DNA from: Flavisolibacter nicotianae
GTDB taxonomy: Bacteria > Bacteroidota > Bacteroidia > Chitinophagales > Chitinophagaceae
DNA length: 64,000 nucleotides
Assembly (NCBI RefSeq): GCF_003628535.1
Contig: NZ_RBCI01000008.1
Coordinates: 62,001-126,000 of the forward strand
Direction: 5' to 3'
This document shows positions 52,937-63,816 of this stretch, piece after piece (the first letter of the stretch is position 1; each line of letters begins with the position of its first letter). A program made the translations under genes and the position numbers. Below the pieces are notes generated by a model, which did no database searches, was not told the origin of the DNA, and saw only the letters and a list, made by a program, of their open reading frames with translations.

Positions 52937-53293
52937 AGTTGAGATCATTGATTTGTTAGTGTTCAAACATACCACTTAACCACAAAATAAATAAGGTAGA
53001 ATCGCGGCAAAAAAACAGGTCGATTGCGCCAAGAGTCAGATGGATATGTCGGCCTGAATTGGTGCAGTTTGTTAATTGCAATGACGCCTTCGTTTATCCG
53101 CTTTTGCGCTGGGTATTTGATATCCGCATGCGCAGCCACTGTACATAAACTATCAGTTGACAACGACCCGTTGAAAGGGATTGATCGAAACACAAATTGC
53201 CCTTGACCGCAAGGCGGCTTCCTTGCCTCTGGGGAATATCTGGCGGACGGATGTTCATCTCTCCCTATCTTCAAACCATCCAATCAACTGTAC
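52937..53293. other. Divergent intergenic region
   Basis: 357 nt between the VOC gene and the BNR protein. Only short frames; nothing recognised. Confidence 0.4.
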
Positions 53294-56200
53294 ATGAAAA
53301 AAATTGTTTTTCTCTCCACATTGCTTCTTTCCCTTTTCCAACTGCAGGCGCAGCAAAAGCCTGGGAAGAAAAAAGAAACACAACCCTTGCCAACCATTTC
53401 CTCACCGGCCGAAACCGACTCCAGCCTGCGGGCCTTGCGGTGGCGCAACATCGGGCCTTTCCGTGGTGGCCGTTCGGTGGCCGTATCCGGCGTGGTGCAT
53501 GATCCACTTGTTTATTACATGGGCACTACCGGCGGCGGCGTCTGGAAAACGGTTGATGCCGGCGCCAACTGGCAAAACATCTCGGATGGTTTTTTTACCA
53601 CGGGCTCCGTGGGCGCCATCGCGGTGAGTGAAAGCGATCCGAACGTGGTCTTTGTAGGCATGGGCGAACATGCACCACGCGGTGTGATGACTTCCTATGG
53701 CGATGGCGTTTACAAATCGACCGATGCCGGTAAAACCTGGAAGAAAATGGGGCTTGCCCTTACCCGCCACATTGCGGCCATTCGCATACATCCATCCAAC
53801 CCCGACGTCGTGTACGTAGCAGCACAAGGTGCGCTGCATGGCCCGTCCGAAGAACGCGGCATTTACAAATCAACGGATGGTGGAACAACCTGGAAAAAGA
53901 TTTTGTACGTGGATGAAAACACCGGTTGTGCAGACCTGAGCATGGACATGAACAATCCGCGTATCCTGTATGCCGCCATGTGGGATCACCGTCGCCTGCC
54001 CTGGGAAATCCGCAGCGGAGGGCCCGGTAGCAATTTGTACAAATCAACGGATGGCGGCGAAACCTGGACAAAACTGACAAAGGGCCTGCCGGCCGAAAAA
54101 GGCAAGATGGCTATCGCGGTCAGTCGTGCTAACGGCGAAAAAGTCTATGCCCTTATCGAAAGTGATACGCAAAAGGAACAGGGTGGCCTGTTTGTGAGCG
54201 ACGACGCCGGCAAAAGCTGGAACCGCATCAGCAAAGACCACCGCCTGGTGCAACGGGCCTGGTATTACATCGAGATCGCCCTGGACCCGCAAAACGAAAA
54301 CGTGGTGTATGTGTTCAACTCTCCCGGCCTGCGTTCGGCTGACGGGGGAAAAACATGGACCAATATCCGTGGTACACATGGCGACTACCACCAGCTCTGG
54401 ATCAATCCCCTCAATGGCAAAAACATGATCATCGCCAACGACGGTGGTGCAGCCGTGAGCTTCAATACCGGCAAAACTTGGTCGACGCAAATGAACCAGC
54501 CCACGGCCCAGTTCTATCGCGTCAATGCCGACAACAAGTTCCCGTACAACGTATACGGTGGCCAGCAGGACAACACCTCGGTGATGATCGCCAGCCGCAA
54601 TCTTTCCGGCTTCAATATCAGTGAACGCAACTGGGCGCCTTCGGCCGGTGGCGAGAGCGCCTTTTTGGCCTTTAACCCCGACAATCCGCGCTACGTGATG
54701 GGCGGCAGCTACCAGGGCACCATCGAAGTGCTGGACCAGCAGTTGAACGAAGGCAAGGGCGTGATGGCGGCACCGGTGCAGTACCAAAGCCTGCAGCCCA
54801 AAAACATGAAATACCGGTTCAACTGGAACGCACCTATCGTGCATTCGCCCAGCGATACGGGAGTGTTCTATCACGGCGGCAATGTCCTGTTCCGCACAAG
54901 GGACAGGGGCCTTAACTGGGACGTGATTTCACCCGATCTCACCCGGCACGACACGGCCAAAATGGGCATGAGCGGCGTGCCGTACACCAACGAAGGCGCC
55001 GGTGGTGAGAACTATGCAACGCTTGCATATGTAGTCGAATCGCCCTACGAAAAAGGCGTGATCTGGACCGGCAGCGATGACGGCCTGGTGTACCTGACAC
55101 GGGACAACGGCAAAACCTGGAACAACGTCACGCCGGCCGGACTCAGTGAGCGGCTAATCAACTGCATCGAGGTTTCGCCACACGACAAAGGCACTGCTTA
55201 TATCGCTACCACACGCTACAAGTTCAACGACTTCACACCGGCTTTGTACAAGACGACCGATTACGGCAAAACATGGACGGCTATCAACAACGGCATCCCC
55301 TACGGTGCATACACCCGTTGCATCCGCGAGGACGATGTGCGCAAAGACCTGCTCTATGCCGGCACCGAAACAGGTTTTTACGTATCGTATGATGGTGGCC
55401 GCCACTGGAAACAGCAGCAACTGAACCTGCCTGTTACACCCATCACGGACCTGAAGGTGCACAAGGGCAACCTGATTGCCGCCACCATGGGCCGTGCGTT
55501 TTGGATCCTGGATGACCTGTCCGTGTTGCGGCAGATGGTGGGTCGCGATACGACAAAACTGTTTGCCCTGCTAAAGCCTTCCGATGCCTATCGTGTTTCG
55601 GGCCGCAGTGCGCTGGATGTGGTGCGGGAAGAAGATGATGATGCTCCTGTGATGGGCAATGCAGGTACCAACCCCACATCGGGTGTTTCGCTGTATTATA
55701 TTTTGCCGGCAAAGCCGGATTCAGCAAAGTTGACGCTGGAGATCCTGGACGACAAAGGCGCTCTCGTTCGCAAATATTCCACCAAGGCCGATCCGAAATT
55801 CGTTGCCTTTCCCGGCGGCCCGGAAGCCGACCCGTTGTTGCCGAACAAACCAGGGTTGAACCGCTTTGTGTGGGACCTGCGTTATGCCACGTTGCCCGGT
55901 GTACCCAATGTCTTCATCGAAGGCAGCTATGAAGGCCGCAAAGTGGCTCCCGGCACGTACACGGCCCGCCTGAAGCGAAACAACGAAGAGCAGACAACAA
56001 CGATCAGCGTACTACCCGATCCGCGCATCAATGCAACCGCTGCAGCCTACGCGGCGCAGCAGCAAACACTGTCGGAAGTGGACAGCAAGATCGGTGAGAT
56101 ACATAATGACGTGAACCAGATGCGGGTGGTGCGCAAACAGGTCACGGACCTGGTGGCCTTGCTGACCGACACGGTGGCGTACAAAAACGTGATCGACAAC

Positions 56201-56509
56201 GGCAAAAAGCTGGTGAAAGACATTACGGCCTGGGAAGAAAAGCTGGTGCAGCCCAAAGCGCAAAGCAATGATGACATCATCAACTTTGTGAACATGCTGA
56301 GCGCCGACTACATTTTCCTGCGAGGGGAGATGGACACCAACATCCCGGACGTGACCACCGGTCAAAAGCAACGGCTTGCCGAACTGAATGCCCAATGGCA
56401 GCCGCTGAAAAATGAATACGCCGGCCTGCAAAAAAAGGTGGCCGATTTCAATGCACTTTGCCGCGGCGCCAACATCGAGAAAATTACCATCCCGGCTGCT
56501 GCGGAATAG
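53294..56509 (+). CDS. Large exported BNR/VPS10-like beta-propeller protein
   Basis: A 1,071-residue exported protein with a signal peptide ([20 protein letters not shown]). Residues 45-740 hold ten or more BNR/sortilin-type units with SxDxGxxW motifs, such as [65 protein letters not shown] and [11 protein letters not shown], which form one or two propellers. The C-terminal 300 residues include a beta domain ([27 protein letters not shown]) and a helical end ([29 protein letters not shown]). Homologues are often annotated as glycosyl hydrolases, but no catalytic residues are evident. A strong terminator follows. Confidence 0.85.
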   Translation: MKKIVFLSTLLLSLFQLQAQQKPGKKKETQPLPTISSPAETDSSLRALRWRNIGPFRGGRSVAVSGVVHDPLVYYMGTTGGGVWKTVDAGANWQNISDGFFTTGSVGAIAVSESDPNVVFVGMGEHAPRGVMTSYGDGVYKSTDAGKTWKKMGLALTRHIAAIRIHPSNPDVVYVAAQGALHGPSEERGIYKSTDGGTTWKKILYVDENTGCADLSMDMNNPRILYAAMWDHRRLPWEIRSGGPGSNLYKSTDGGETWTKLTKGLPAEKGKMAIAVSRANGEKVYALIESDTQKEQGGLFVSDDAGKSWNRISKDHRLVQRAWYYIEIALDPQNENVVYVFNSPGLRSADGGKTWTNIRGTHGDYHQLWINPLNGKNMIIANDGGAAVSFNTGKTWSTQMNQPTAQFYRVNADNKFPYNVYGGQQDNTSVMIASRNLSGFNISERNWAPSAGGESAFLAFNPDNPRYVMGGSYQGTIEVLDQQLNEGKGVMAAPVQYQSLQPKNMKYRFNWNAPIVHSPSDTGVFYHGGNVLFRTRDRGLNWDVISPDLTRHDTAKMGMSGVPYTNEGAGGENYATLAYVVESPYEKGVIWTGSDDGLVYLTRDNGKTWNNVTPAGLSERLINCIEVSPHDKGTAYIATTRYKFNDFTPALYKTTDYGKTWTAINNGIPYGAYTRCIREDDVRKDLLYAGTETGFYVSYDGGRHWKQQQLNLPVTPITDLKVHKGNLIAATMGRAFWILDDLSVLRQMVGRDTTKLFALLKPSDAYRVSGRSALDVVREEDDDAPVMGNAGTNPTSGVSLYYILPAKPDSAKLTLEILDDKGALVRKYSTKADPKFVAFPGGPEADPLLPNKPGLNRFVWDLRYATLPGVPNVFIEGSYEGRKVAPGTYTARLKRNNEEQTTTISVLPDPRINATAAAYAAQQQTLSEVDSKIGEIHNDVNQMRVVRKQVTDLVALLTDTVAYKNVIDNGKKLVKDITAWEEKLVQPKAQSNDDIINFVNMLSADYIFLRGEMDTNIPDVTTGQKQRLAELNAQWQPLKNEYAGLQKKVADFNALCRGANIEKITIPAAAE

Positions 56510-56525
56510 GCAATTGGTAACCAAA

Positions 56526-56577
56526 AAATAAAAGCGGGCCGACGAAACGTTTGTGTTGTCGGCCCGCTTTTATTTTG
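56526..56577 (+). terminator. Rho-independent terminator
   Basis: An 18-bp stem AAATAAAAGCGGGCCGAC / GTCGGCCCGCTTTTATTT with a 14-nt loop and a T-rich end, 17 nt after the BNR protein. Confidence 0.9.
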
Positions 56578-56787
56578 TTCCGGTGCAACGGAAAGACGGC
56601 GTACAGGATTGATGCTTGCAAAAGCACTGGCAGTAAAGGATGGTAGTTTAAAAAAAACAAGTAGTTTAGTACGCGACAGCAAGAGGTATTTCCGTAACGA
56701 CTGGCGATTGCAATCCACCACTGTAAAAAAACAGTGAACCATTCTCCAAAGTTTTTAGTGCCCTTGTTCTTTAAACGCTCAACAAAC

Positions 56788-59700
56788 ATGAAACGATTTC
56801 CGAAACTTCTACAACCATTCGCATGGCTTTTGGTTTTGCTCGTGGCCATTTCATCGTGTTCCAAACGCTCGGGTAATCCCCGCATTCTTGTTTTCAGCAA
56901 AACGGCCGGGTACCATCACGAGTCCATTCCTGATGGCATTGCCGCTATTCAAAAACTGGGAAGCCAGAACAAGTTTTCCGTCGACACCACCAGCAACGCC
57001 GACTGGATCACCGAAGACAGCCTGAAAAATTATTCCGCCGTTGTGTTTTTAAGCACAACGGGTGATGTGCTCAACAACTACCAGGAAGCGGACCTCGAAC
57101 GTTACATACAGTCCGGTGGCGGCTTTGTAGGCATCCATGCCGCGGCCGACGCCGAATACGACTGGGGCTGGTACGGCCGGTTGGTGGGCGGTTATTTCCT
57201 GACCCACCCGGGGATCCGTGATTCGTTTCCGAACGTGCAACCCGGCACACTACAGGTGGTGAACAAAAATCATGTTTCTACCAAAGACCTGCCGGAACAA
57301 TGGAAACACACCGACGAGTTTTATTCGTTTAAAAAAATGGACAGCACCGTCAACGTGTTGATAAAAGTGGATGAAGGCAGCTTTAAAGGTGGCTACATGA
57401 ACGGCAACCACCCGATGGCCTGGTACCACGATTTCGATGGCGGCCGCTCCTGGTATACCAACCTAGGTCATACAAAAGAAACATTTCGCGAAGACCTTTT
57501 CCTGAAGCACTTGCTGGGTGGGATTCAATATGCCATCGGCGACAACAAAAAACTGGATTACGACAAAGCCAAAACAGCCAGGGTGCCGGAAGAAAACCGC
57601 TTTGCGAAAACCATGCTGGTTACCGGGCAGTTGTTTGAACCAACCGAAATGACCGTTTTGCCCAACCTCGACATTCTCATTGCGCAGCGCCGCGGCGAGA
57701 TCATGCTGTACAAAAAAGGCGACTCCATCCTGAAACCCGCCGGCTTTCTCAACGTATACTGGAAAACCAACACTCCCGGCGTAAATGCTGAAGAAGGCGT
57801 GCTGGGACTGAAAGCCGATCCGAATTTTGCCAAGAACCATTATGTCTATGTGTTCTACAGCCCCATCGATACATCGGTGAACCGCTTGTCGCGTTTCAAA
57901 TTCGAGAACGACAGGATCGACTCGGCTTCCGAAAAGGTCGTGTTGCAGTTCCATTCGGACCGTGAGATCTGCTGCCACACCGGCGGCTCGATTGCCTTCG
58001 ACAAGGACGGCCTTCTCTACGTTTCCACCGGCGACAACTCCACGCCGTTCGACGAGCCCAAGCAACCGCATCCCAATGGCGGCTATGCACCACTCGACGA
58101 CCGCCCGGGACATGCGCAATACGATGCCCGCCGCACCGCCGGCAACCCCAATGACCTGCGCGGAAAAATCCTGCGCATCCGTGTAAAGGAAGACGGCAGT
58201 TATGAAATTCCCGCAGGCAACCTTTACGCGAAGGGCACGCCGGGCACCCGTCCCGAGATTTACGTGCAGGGCGACCGCAATCCCTATCGCATTTCCATCG
58301 ACCAGAAAAATAACTACCTCTATTGGGGTGAAGTGGGTCCCGACGCCGGCAAGGACAGCCTGGCGGTAAGAGGCCCCCGCGGATACGACGAAGTGAACCA
58401 GGCCCGCAAGGCCGGCTTTTTTGGCTGGCCGTTCTTTATCGGGAACAACTTTGCTTACCGCGAATTTGATTTCAACACCGGGGCCGCCGGGCAATTCTTT
58501 GATCCGGCCAAACCGGTCAACACGTCCCGCAACAATACCGGCATGCAAAACCTGCCACCGGCACAACCGGCATTTATTTGGTACCCCTACGGCGATTCTC
58601 CTGACTTTCCGCAAGTGGGCAGCGGTGGCCGCAATGCCATGGCCGGCCCGGTTTACTACACCGACATGTTCCCGAAAGAAACCCGGCTGCCCGATTACTA
58701 TAACAACAAGCTGTTTATCTACGACTGGATCCGCGGCTGGATCAAAGCCGTGACGATGTTGCCCAACGGTGACTTCGACAAAATGGAGCCTTTCATGCAG
58801 CACACCAAGCTGAATAACGTGATCGACATGGAAGTGGGACCAGACGGGAAAATCTATATGCTGGAGTATGGCACCGGGTGGTTCAGCAAAAACCCCGATG
58901 CGGGCCTGTCACGGATCGATTACAACGGCGGCAACCGTGCGCCCTTAGTGGCTGGATTGGATGTAGACAAAACCTCTGGTGATCTGCCGTTCAAACTGGT
59001 GGCAACCGTCCATGCATCAGACCCCGAAAACGATCCGATGACATACGAGTGGCACATCGGCAATACTGTAACAGAAACTAAAGTGCCACGGCTGGAGCAC
59101 ACCTTCAGCAGTGCTGGTGATTATGCCATTTCCGTAGTGGTAAAAGACAAGCAGGGCGCTGCTTCAAAGAGTGTTCCCGTGCAGGTTTATGCCGGAAACG
59201 AAGCGCCGGTTGTTGACATCGATATTAAAGGAAACCAATCTTTTTATTTCCCCGATCAGCCGGTTAACTATGCCGTGCAGGTAACGGACAGGGACGACCC
59301 GTCGGCAACAGCCGATCCAAAAAACATTTGGGTCTCGGCCGATTACGTGGAAGGCTACGACAAGGCCGGCGCTTCGATGGGCCACCAGGTTATGTCGGAG
59401 GCCATGGCAGGACGCAGCCTCATGGAATCGCTGGACTGCAAGAGCTGTCATAAAGAAGCGGAAAAATCCATCGGCCCTGCGTACACGGCCGTGTCTCAAC
59501 GCTACCAAAAGAATCCCGATGCCGTTTCGCACCTGGTCAACAAAATTATCAAAGGAGGTTCAGGTGTGTGGGGTGAAACCGCCATGCCGGCGCACCCGAA
59601 TTTGCCGGAAGGCGATGCCCACCAGATCGTGACCTGGGTGTTGTCGCTGGCTGCCGAAGGGCAAAAGCCGCAATCGCTGCCCGTCAGCGGTACCTTAAAA

Positions 59701-60234
59701 CCCACGCTGGCCAAGGCGCCGAAAGACGACGGTGTATTGGTGGTCTCCGCCAGCTATACCGATAAGGGTACGGCGGGCACAAAGCCGCTGACCGGCAATA
59801 CCTCGGTCGCTTTAAAGAACAGCAAGGTCAGTGTTGCGTATGCTCACCACCTGGAAGGCATGTCGAAGCAGGCCTTTAACGGAATGCTCTTTTTGTTGGT
59901 GCCGAAAAACAAGGCCTCCTTTAGTCTCGACAGCATCGATCTGACCAACGTTTCTATTGTGGAGCTGCAGGCAGGAGGCGACAAGGCGCCGAAATACGGC
60001 TACACGTTCGAGCTTCGCCTCGATAGTCCCACGGGCAAAAAGATCGGGGAGGGAACCGTTCCGCCCGGCAACAAAGGCGCAAAGACAACGGGTGGTTACC
60101 GTGCAGTAGTTCCGGTAAAAATGGAACCCGTGACGGATGGAAAAATGCACAACCTTTATTTTGTGAGCAACGTGCTGAACCCGCAGGAGGAAGGCAACTT
60201 TGCCCTGACGGCCGTACGGTTCCGGGCAAAATAA
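56788..60234 (+). CDS. Modular lipoprotein: ThuA - glucose/sorbosone dehydrogenase - PKD - cytochrome c
   Basis: A 1,148-residue lipoprotein (lipobox LLVAISSC, Cys near 24). Domains in order: ThuA-like (about 31-255, RILVFSKTAGYHHESI, GGGFVGIHAAADAEYDWGWYGRLVGGYF, NHPMAWYHDFDGGRSWYTNLGHT); PQQ-type glucose/sorbosone dehydrogenase propeller (about 279-715, NLDILIAQRRGEIMLY, GVLGLKADPNFAKNHYVYVFYS, CCHTGGSIAFDKDGLLYVSTGDN, RNPYRISID); PKD (about 718-805); a c-type cytochrome with haem-binding CKSCH at 884-888 and a likely Met ligand in GETAMPAHP; then a CBM6-like end. It could oxidise a sugar and pass electrons to its own haem in the periplasm. The ATG at 56788 is preferred, as the lipobox sits right after it. 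Confidence 0.9.
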   Translation: MKRFPKLLQPFAWLLVLLVAISSCSKRSGNPRILVFSKTAGYHHESIPDGIAAIQKLGSQNKFSVDTTSNADWITEDSLKNYSAVVFLSTTGDVLNNYQEADLERYIQSGGGFVGIHAAADAEYDWGWYGRLVGGYFLTHPGIRDSFPNVQPGTLQVVNKNHVSTKDLPEQWKHTDEFYSFKKMDSTVNVLIKVDEGSFKGGYMNGNHPMAWYHDFDGGRSWYTNLGHTKETFREDLFLKHLLGGIQYAIGDNKKLDYDKAKTARVPEENRFAKTMLVTGQLFEPTEMTVLPNLDILIAQRRGEIMLYKKGDSILKPAGFLNVYWKTNTPGVNAEEGVLGLKADPNFAKNHYVYVFYSPIDTSVNRLSRFKFENDRIDSASEKVVLQFHSDREICCHTGGSIAFDKDGLLYVSTGDNSTPFDEPKQPHPNGGYAPLDDRPGHAQYDARRTAGNPNDLRGKILRIRVKEDGSYEIPAGNLYAKGTPGTRPEIYVQGDRNPYRISIDQKNNYLYWGEVGPDAGKDSLAVRGPRGYDEVNQARKAGFFGWPFFIGNNFAYREFDFNTGAAGQFFDPAKPVNTSRNNTGMQNLPPAQPAFIWYPYGDSPDFPQVGSGGRNAMAGPVYYTDMFPKETRLPDYYNNKLFIYDWIRGWIKAVTMLPNGDFDKMEPFMQHTKLNNVIDMEVGPDGKIYMLEYGTGWFSKNPDAGLSRIDYNGGNRAPLVAGLDVDKTSGDLPFKLVATVHASDPENDPMTYEWHIGNTVTETKVPRLEHTFSSAGDYAISVVVKDKQGAASKSVPVQVYAGNEAPVVDIDIKGNQSFYFPDQPVNYAVQVTDRDDPSATADPKNIWVSADYVEGYDKAGASMGHQVMSEAMAGRSLMESLDCKSCHKEAEKSIGPAYTAVSQRYQKNPDAVSHLVNKIIKGGSGVWGETAMPAHPNLPEGDAHQIVTWVLSLAAEGQKPQSLPVSGTLKPTLAKAPKDDGVLVVSASYTDKGTAGTKPLTGNTSVALKNSKVSVAYAHHLEGMSKQAFNGMLFLLVPKNKASFSLDSIDLTNVSIVELQAGGDKAPKYGYTFELRLDSPTGKKIGEGTVPPGNKGAKTTGGYRAVVPVKMEPVTDGKMHNLYFVSNVLNPQEEGNFALTAVRFRAK

Positions 60235-60295
60235 AAGACCGGCTGCAACACAATGCAAACAGCTTTATAGCCCGAAATAATTCTATGGTTTTTTG

Positions 60296-60326
60296 AAATG
60301 GCATGTGGCAACACATGCCATTTTTC
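60296..60326 (+). terminator. Rho-independent terminator
   Basis: A perfect 12-bp stem AAATGGCATGTG / CACATGCCATTT with a GCAA loop, then TTC-rich sequence, 61 nt after the modular lipoprotein. Confidence 0.85.
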
Positions 60327-60339
60327 TTTGCCGGTGAAA

Positions 60340-60373
60340 CCTGTAGCGACACGCCGCGGCGTGTCGCTACAGG
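60340..60373. repeat. 34-nt perfect palindrome
   Basis: CCTGTAGCGACACGCCG joined directly to its own reverse complement with no loop. It lies right after a terminator and before the universal stress gene. GTAGCGACACGCCG-type palindromes are known as dispersed repeats in other genomes, from general knowledge. Confidence 0.88.
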
Positions 60374-60460
60374 CTGGGTATTTAACCACCGTCATCCCTT
60401 GCCCTAATCCCCGTCATGGCCACCGCTCTTTTGCCGGTCTACCTTTACGGAAAAAGGAAA

Positions 60461-61294
60461 ATGGAAAAGATTGTCCTTCTCCTCAATGCCCATAAACCCG
60501 ATGTGGCCTCCATTGATTTTGCCTGTCGCATTGCTACGATGGAAAAGGCAAAAATCGTCGGGCTGTTCATCGAAAACCTTTTCGAGCCTTCCGCGAAAAA
60601 AGAGTCATCATCGGAATCGTATTTTACGTCTTCGCAGCAGCCGGATACGGTTGCCGTTGCCACAGATACAGACCAGTCCATCCGGTTTTTTGTACAGGAA
60701 TGTGCCCGGCAGAATGTGCAGACAGAAACCTATCTCGACAAGGGTGAGCCGATCCAGGAAACCCTGTTCGAAAGCCGTTTTGCCGACCTGCTCATCATCG
60801 ATCCCCACCTCGATTTTTACGAGGGCACCGAGCAGTTGCCTTCGCATTTTGTCAAAGAGATCCTGGCCGGCGCCGAATGCCCGGTGCTCCTGTCGCCGGA
60901 CAAATTTTCTGCCTTCGATGAAGTTGTTTTTTGTTACGATGGCAGTGCTTCTGCCGTCTTTGCCATGAAGCAGTTTACCTACCTGCTGCCTTCTTTCCAA
61001 ACCAAAAAAGCCTTGTTGCTTGAAGTGAATAAAACCGGAAAAGAAGAATTTGGCGAAGACCACCGCCGCATCATGAGCTGGCTCCAGGCGCACTACCCGG
61101 TCGTTCACTTCCAGGCCCTTGCCGGCCGTGCGAAAGACGAACTTCTTTCGTTCTTTTTTATGCGGGCAGGCCTGCTCATTGTTATGGGGTCGTATGGCCG
61201 AAGCCAGTTATCCAATTTTTTTAGCCACAGTGCCGCCGAAGGCCTTATCCGCACCGTTGACCTGCCCATTTTTATTGCACACAACAACCTGTAA
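60461..61294 (+). CDS. Universal stress protein (tandem UspA)
   Basis: A 277-residue cytoplasmic protein with two UspA-type halves (about 1-140 and 150-277). The first half begins EKIVLLLNAHKPDVASIDFACRIA; the second has VVFCYDGSASAVFAMKQFTYL and ends with LLIVMGSYGRSQLSNFFSHSAAEGLIRTVDLPIFIA, the GxxG...S nucleotide-binding pattern. I prefer the ATG at 60461 to one 15 codons upstream, since the fold starts there. It lies 82 nt before PEP synthase on the same strand, and a shared transcript is possible. Confidence 0.88.
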   Translation: MEKIVLLLNAHKPDVASIDFACRIATMEKAKIVGLFIENLFEPSAKKESSSESYFTSSQQPDTVAVATDTDQSIRFFVQECARQNVQTETYLDKGEPIQETLFESRFADLLIIDPHLDFYEGTEQLPSHFVKEILAGAECPVLLSPDKFSAFDEVVFCYDGSASAVFAMKQFTYLLPSFQTKKALLLEVNKTGKEEFGEDHRRIMSWLQAHYPVVHFQALAGRAKDELLSFFFMRAGLLIVMGSYGRSQLSNFFSHSAAEGLIRTVDLPIFIAHNNL

Positions 61295-61376
61295 CAGGCT
61301 TGTGCCTGCGAGGCGGCATGGTCAAAAAACAACCCAATTGCCCAACGCCGGCACCTGCCGGGCCAACCGAAAATTT

Positions 61377-63776
61377 ATGAACACACTTACCAAGCGTTTT
61401 CAGGATATCAGTCTCAACAACCTGCCGGATGTAGGCGGAAAAAATGCATCGCTGGGAGAAATGTACGGCAAGCTCCAGCAAAAGGGAATTCGTGTACCCA
61501 ACGGTTTTGCTACCACGGCAAACGCCTTTTGGCTTTTCCTCGATCAAAACCAATTGCGTGAACCCTTGCGCCGGTTGCTGGCAACACTGGACCGCACCAG
61601 GTTCTCCAACCTGGGTGAAGTGGGGCAGCAGGCAAGAACCATGATTCTGCAGGCTTCCCTTCCGGCAGAACTGGCCGACGCCATCCGTGCCGAGGCGGCA
61701 CAGCTCTGGCAAAGCGAAAACGGGGCTGTTGCCGTGCGGAGCAGTGCCACGGCCGAAGACCTGCCACAGGCCAGCTTTGCGGGCCAGCATGAATCCTTTC
61801 TGAATATTCAAAATGAAGAAGAGCTGCTGCTGGCCGTCCGGAAATGCTTTGCATCCCTGTATACCGACAGGGCGATCAAATACCGCGAGAACAACGGCTT
61901 TGCCCACGAAAAGGTTGCGCTGTCGGTGGGTGTGCAGAAAATGGTGCGTTGCGATAAAAGCTGTTCCGGCGTAGCCTTTACGCTGGAGCCGGAATCGGGG
62001 TTCCGCAATGTGGTGCACATCAGCGGCGTCTGGGGACTGGGCGAAAACCTGGTGCAGGGCACTGTCACTCCCGACGAGTTTCTCCTGTTCAAGCCCAACC
62101 TTCGCCAGCAGCGTTATTCCATCCTGCAAAAGCGGCTTGGCGACAAGGCGCTGATGATGGTCTATGCCGAGGAAGGCGGCGCCACACGAAACACTTCGAC
62201 TCCTGCATCGTTGCAGGCCCAGTTTGTTTTGACCGATGAAGAGATCATGCAACTCGGCTCCTGGTGTCTTGCCATTGAAGACCACTATGGCAAACCAATG
62301 GACATCGAATGGGGAAAGGACGGCATTGACGGCCGGCTTTACATTTTGCAGGCCCGTCCCGAAACGGTGCAGTCGGCAAAAAATCCATTCCTGTATTCCG
62401 AGTATCACTTAAGCCAAAAAAGCGAGGCAGTTGTTTCCGGGCAGGCGGTTGGCAACAAGGTGGCTTTTGGCCGGGCCAGGGTGTTGCATTCGGTGCGGGA
62501 AGCGGCGGCCCTGGAAGAAGGCGATGTGGTGATCACCGAAACCATCAGTCCCGACTGGGATCCCCTGCTCACCAAAGTGGCAGCCATTGTTACCGACAAA
62601 GGCGGACGCACCAGCCATGCGTCCATCGTGGCACGGGAACTGGGTGTGCCGGCCATTGTTGGCTGCGGCAATGCCACGCAACAAATCAAAAACGGGGAAG
62701 TGGTCACCATTTCCTGCAGCGAAGGAAAATCCGGTTTTGTGTACCGCGGCGAACTGCCGTTCGAACTGGTGGAGGTTGATTTATCGGCCGTGAAAAAACC
62801 AAAAACAACGGCGGTGATGCTGATCGTCGGCGACCCAGACAAGGCCTTTCAGCTTTCGTTTTATCCGTGCGATGGCGTGGGCCTGCTGCGGATGGAATTT
62901 ATCATCAACCATTTTGTTCAAATTCACCCCATGGCCCTGGCCCGGTTCGACAGTCTCCCGGACGACAACGTGAAGCGGCACATTGACCAACTGACACAGG
63001 GCTACGCCGACAAGAAGAAATACTTTGTTGAAAAACTGGCGCAGGGCATCGCCACGATCGCCGCCGCCTTTTACCCCAGGGAGGTCATCGTCCGCATGTC
63101 CGATTTCAAGACCAACGAATACGCCAACCTCATTGGCGGCACAGGATTCGAGCCGAAAGAAGAAAATCCCATGATCGGTTTTCGTGGCGCATCCCGGTAT
63201 TACCACCCCTTGTACAAAGATGGTTTTGCATTGGAATGCGAAGCCATCAGGCGGGTGAGGGAAGTCCTGGGCCTGGCCAATGTGAAGCTGATGATCCCGT
63301 TTTGCCGCACGGTGGAAGAAGGCGAACGGGTGCTTGCCGTGATGGCGCAAAACGGTTTGGATAAACGACGCGACGCCGGTTTGGCCATCTACATGATGGC
63401 CGAAATTCCGAGCAACGTTTTGCTGGCCGAAAAATTCGCTGCCTTGTTCGATGGCTTTTCCATCGGCTCCAACGACCTCACGCAACTTACACTGGGCGTT
63501 GACCGCGACTCTGAAATCCTGCAGGACCTGTTCAATGAAAAGAATGAAGCTGCGCAACGCATGATCGGGATGATGATTGAAAAAGCCGTAGCAGCCGGTG
63601 TCCGTGTAGGCTTGTGTGGCCAGGCGCCAAGCGACGATCCGTCCTTTGCCCAATTCCTGGTGCAGAAAGGCATCAGCAGTATTTCCTTTGCGCCGGACGC
63701 GGTGCTGAAAGGAATTGAGAACATCTGCAAGGCCGAAGAAAAACAGCGGGCTGCCGGCCAGCCTCTTTCGGCCTGA
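61377..63776 (+). CDS. ppsA: Phosphoenolpyruvate synthase
   Basis: A 799-residue cytoplasmic enzyme that makes PEP from pyruvate and ATP for gluconeogenesis. Domains in order: ATP-binding (1-340, VGGKNASLGEM, VAVRSSATAEDLPQASFAGQHESFLN), phosphohistidine swivel (about 375-460, GGRTSHASIVARELGVPAIVG, with H414) and PEP/pyruvate TIM barrel (about 480-790, RMEFIINHFVQIHPMAL, FRGASRY, SIGSNDLTQLTLGVDRDS, catalytic C747 in GLCGQAPSD). Length matches the family. The ATG at 61377 is preferred; the open frame overlaps the stress-protein gene upstream. Confidence 0.94.
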   Translation: MNTLTKRFQDISLNNLPDVGGKNASLGEMYGKLQQKGIRVPNGFATTANAFWLFLDQNQLREPLRRLLATLDRTRFSNLGEVGQQARTMILQASLPAELADAIRAEAAQLWQSENGAVAVRSSATAEDLPQASFAGQHESFLNIQNEEELLLAVRKCFASLYTDRAIKYRENNGFAHEKVALSVGVQKMVRCDKSCSGVAFTLEPESGFRNVVHISGVWGLGENLVQGTVTPDEFLLFKPNLRQQRYSILQKRLGDKALMMVYAEEGGATRNTSTPASLQAQFVLTDEEIMQLGSWCLAIEDHYGKPMDIEWGKDGIDGRLYILQARPETVQSAKNPFLYSEYHLSQKSEAVVSGQAVGNKVAFGRARVLHSVREAAALEEGDVVITETISPDWDPLLTKVAAIVTDKGGRTSHASIVARELGVPAIVGCGNATQQIKNGEVVTISCSEGKSGFVYRGELPFELVEVDLSAVKKPKTTAVMLIVGDPDKAFQLSFYPCDGVGLLRMEFIINHFVQIHPMALARFDSLPDDNVKRHIDQLTQGYADKKKYFVEKLAQGIATIAAAFYPREVIVRMSDFKTNEYANLIGGTGFEPKEENPMIGFRGASRYYHPLYKDGFALECEAIRRVREVLGLANVKLMIPFCRTVEEGERVLAVMAQNGLDKRRDAGLAIYMMAEIPSNVLLAEKFAALFDGFSIGSNDLTQLTLGVDRDSEILQDLFNEKNEAAQRMIGMMIEKAVAAGVRVGLCGQAPSDDPSFAQFLVQKGISSISFAPDAVLKGIENICKAEEKQRAAGQPLSA

Positions 63777-63816
63777 TGCAGGAGGCCTGAAAGATTGCCG
63801 GCCTGATAAACCCTTG

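Noticed and set aside
57463-58803. 446-codon frame antisense to the sugar dehydrogenase region
   Set aside because: The plus-strand protein has clear ThuA and propeller motifs; the antisense frame lacks any recognisable feature.
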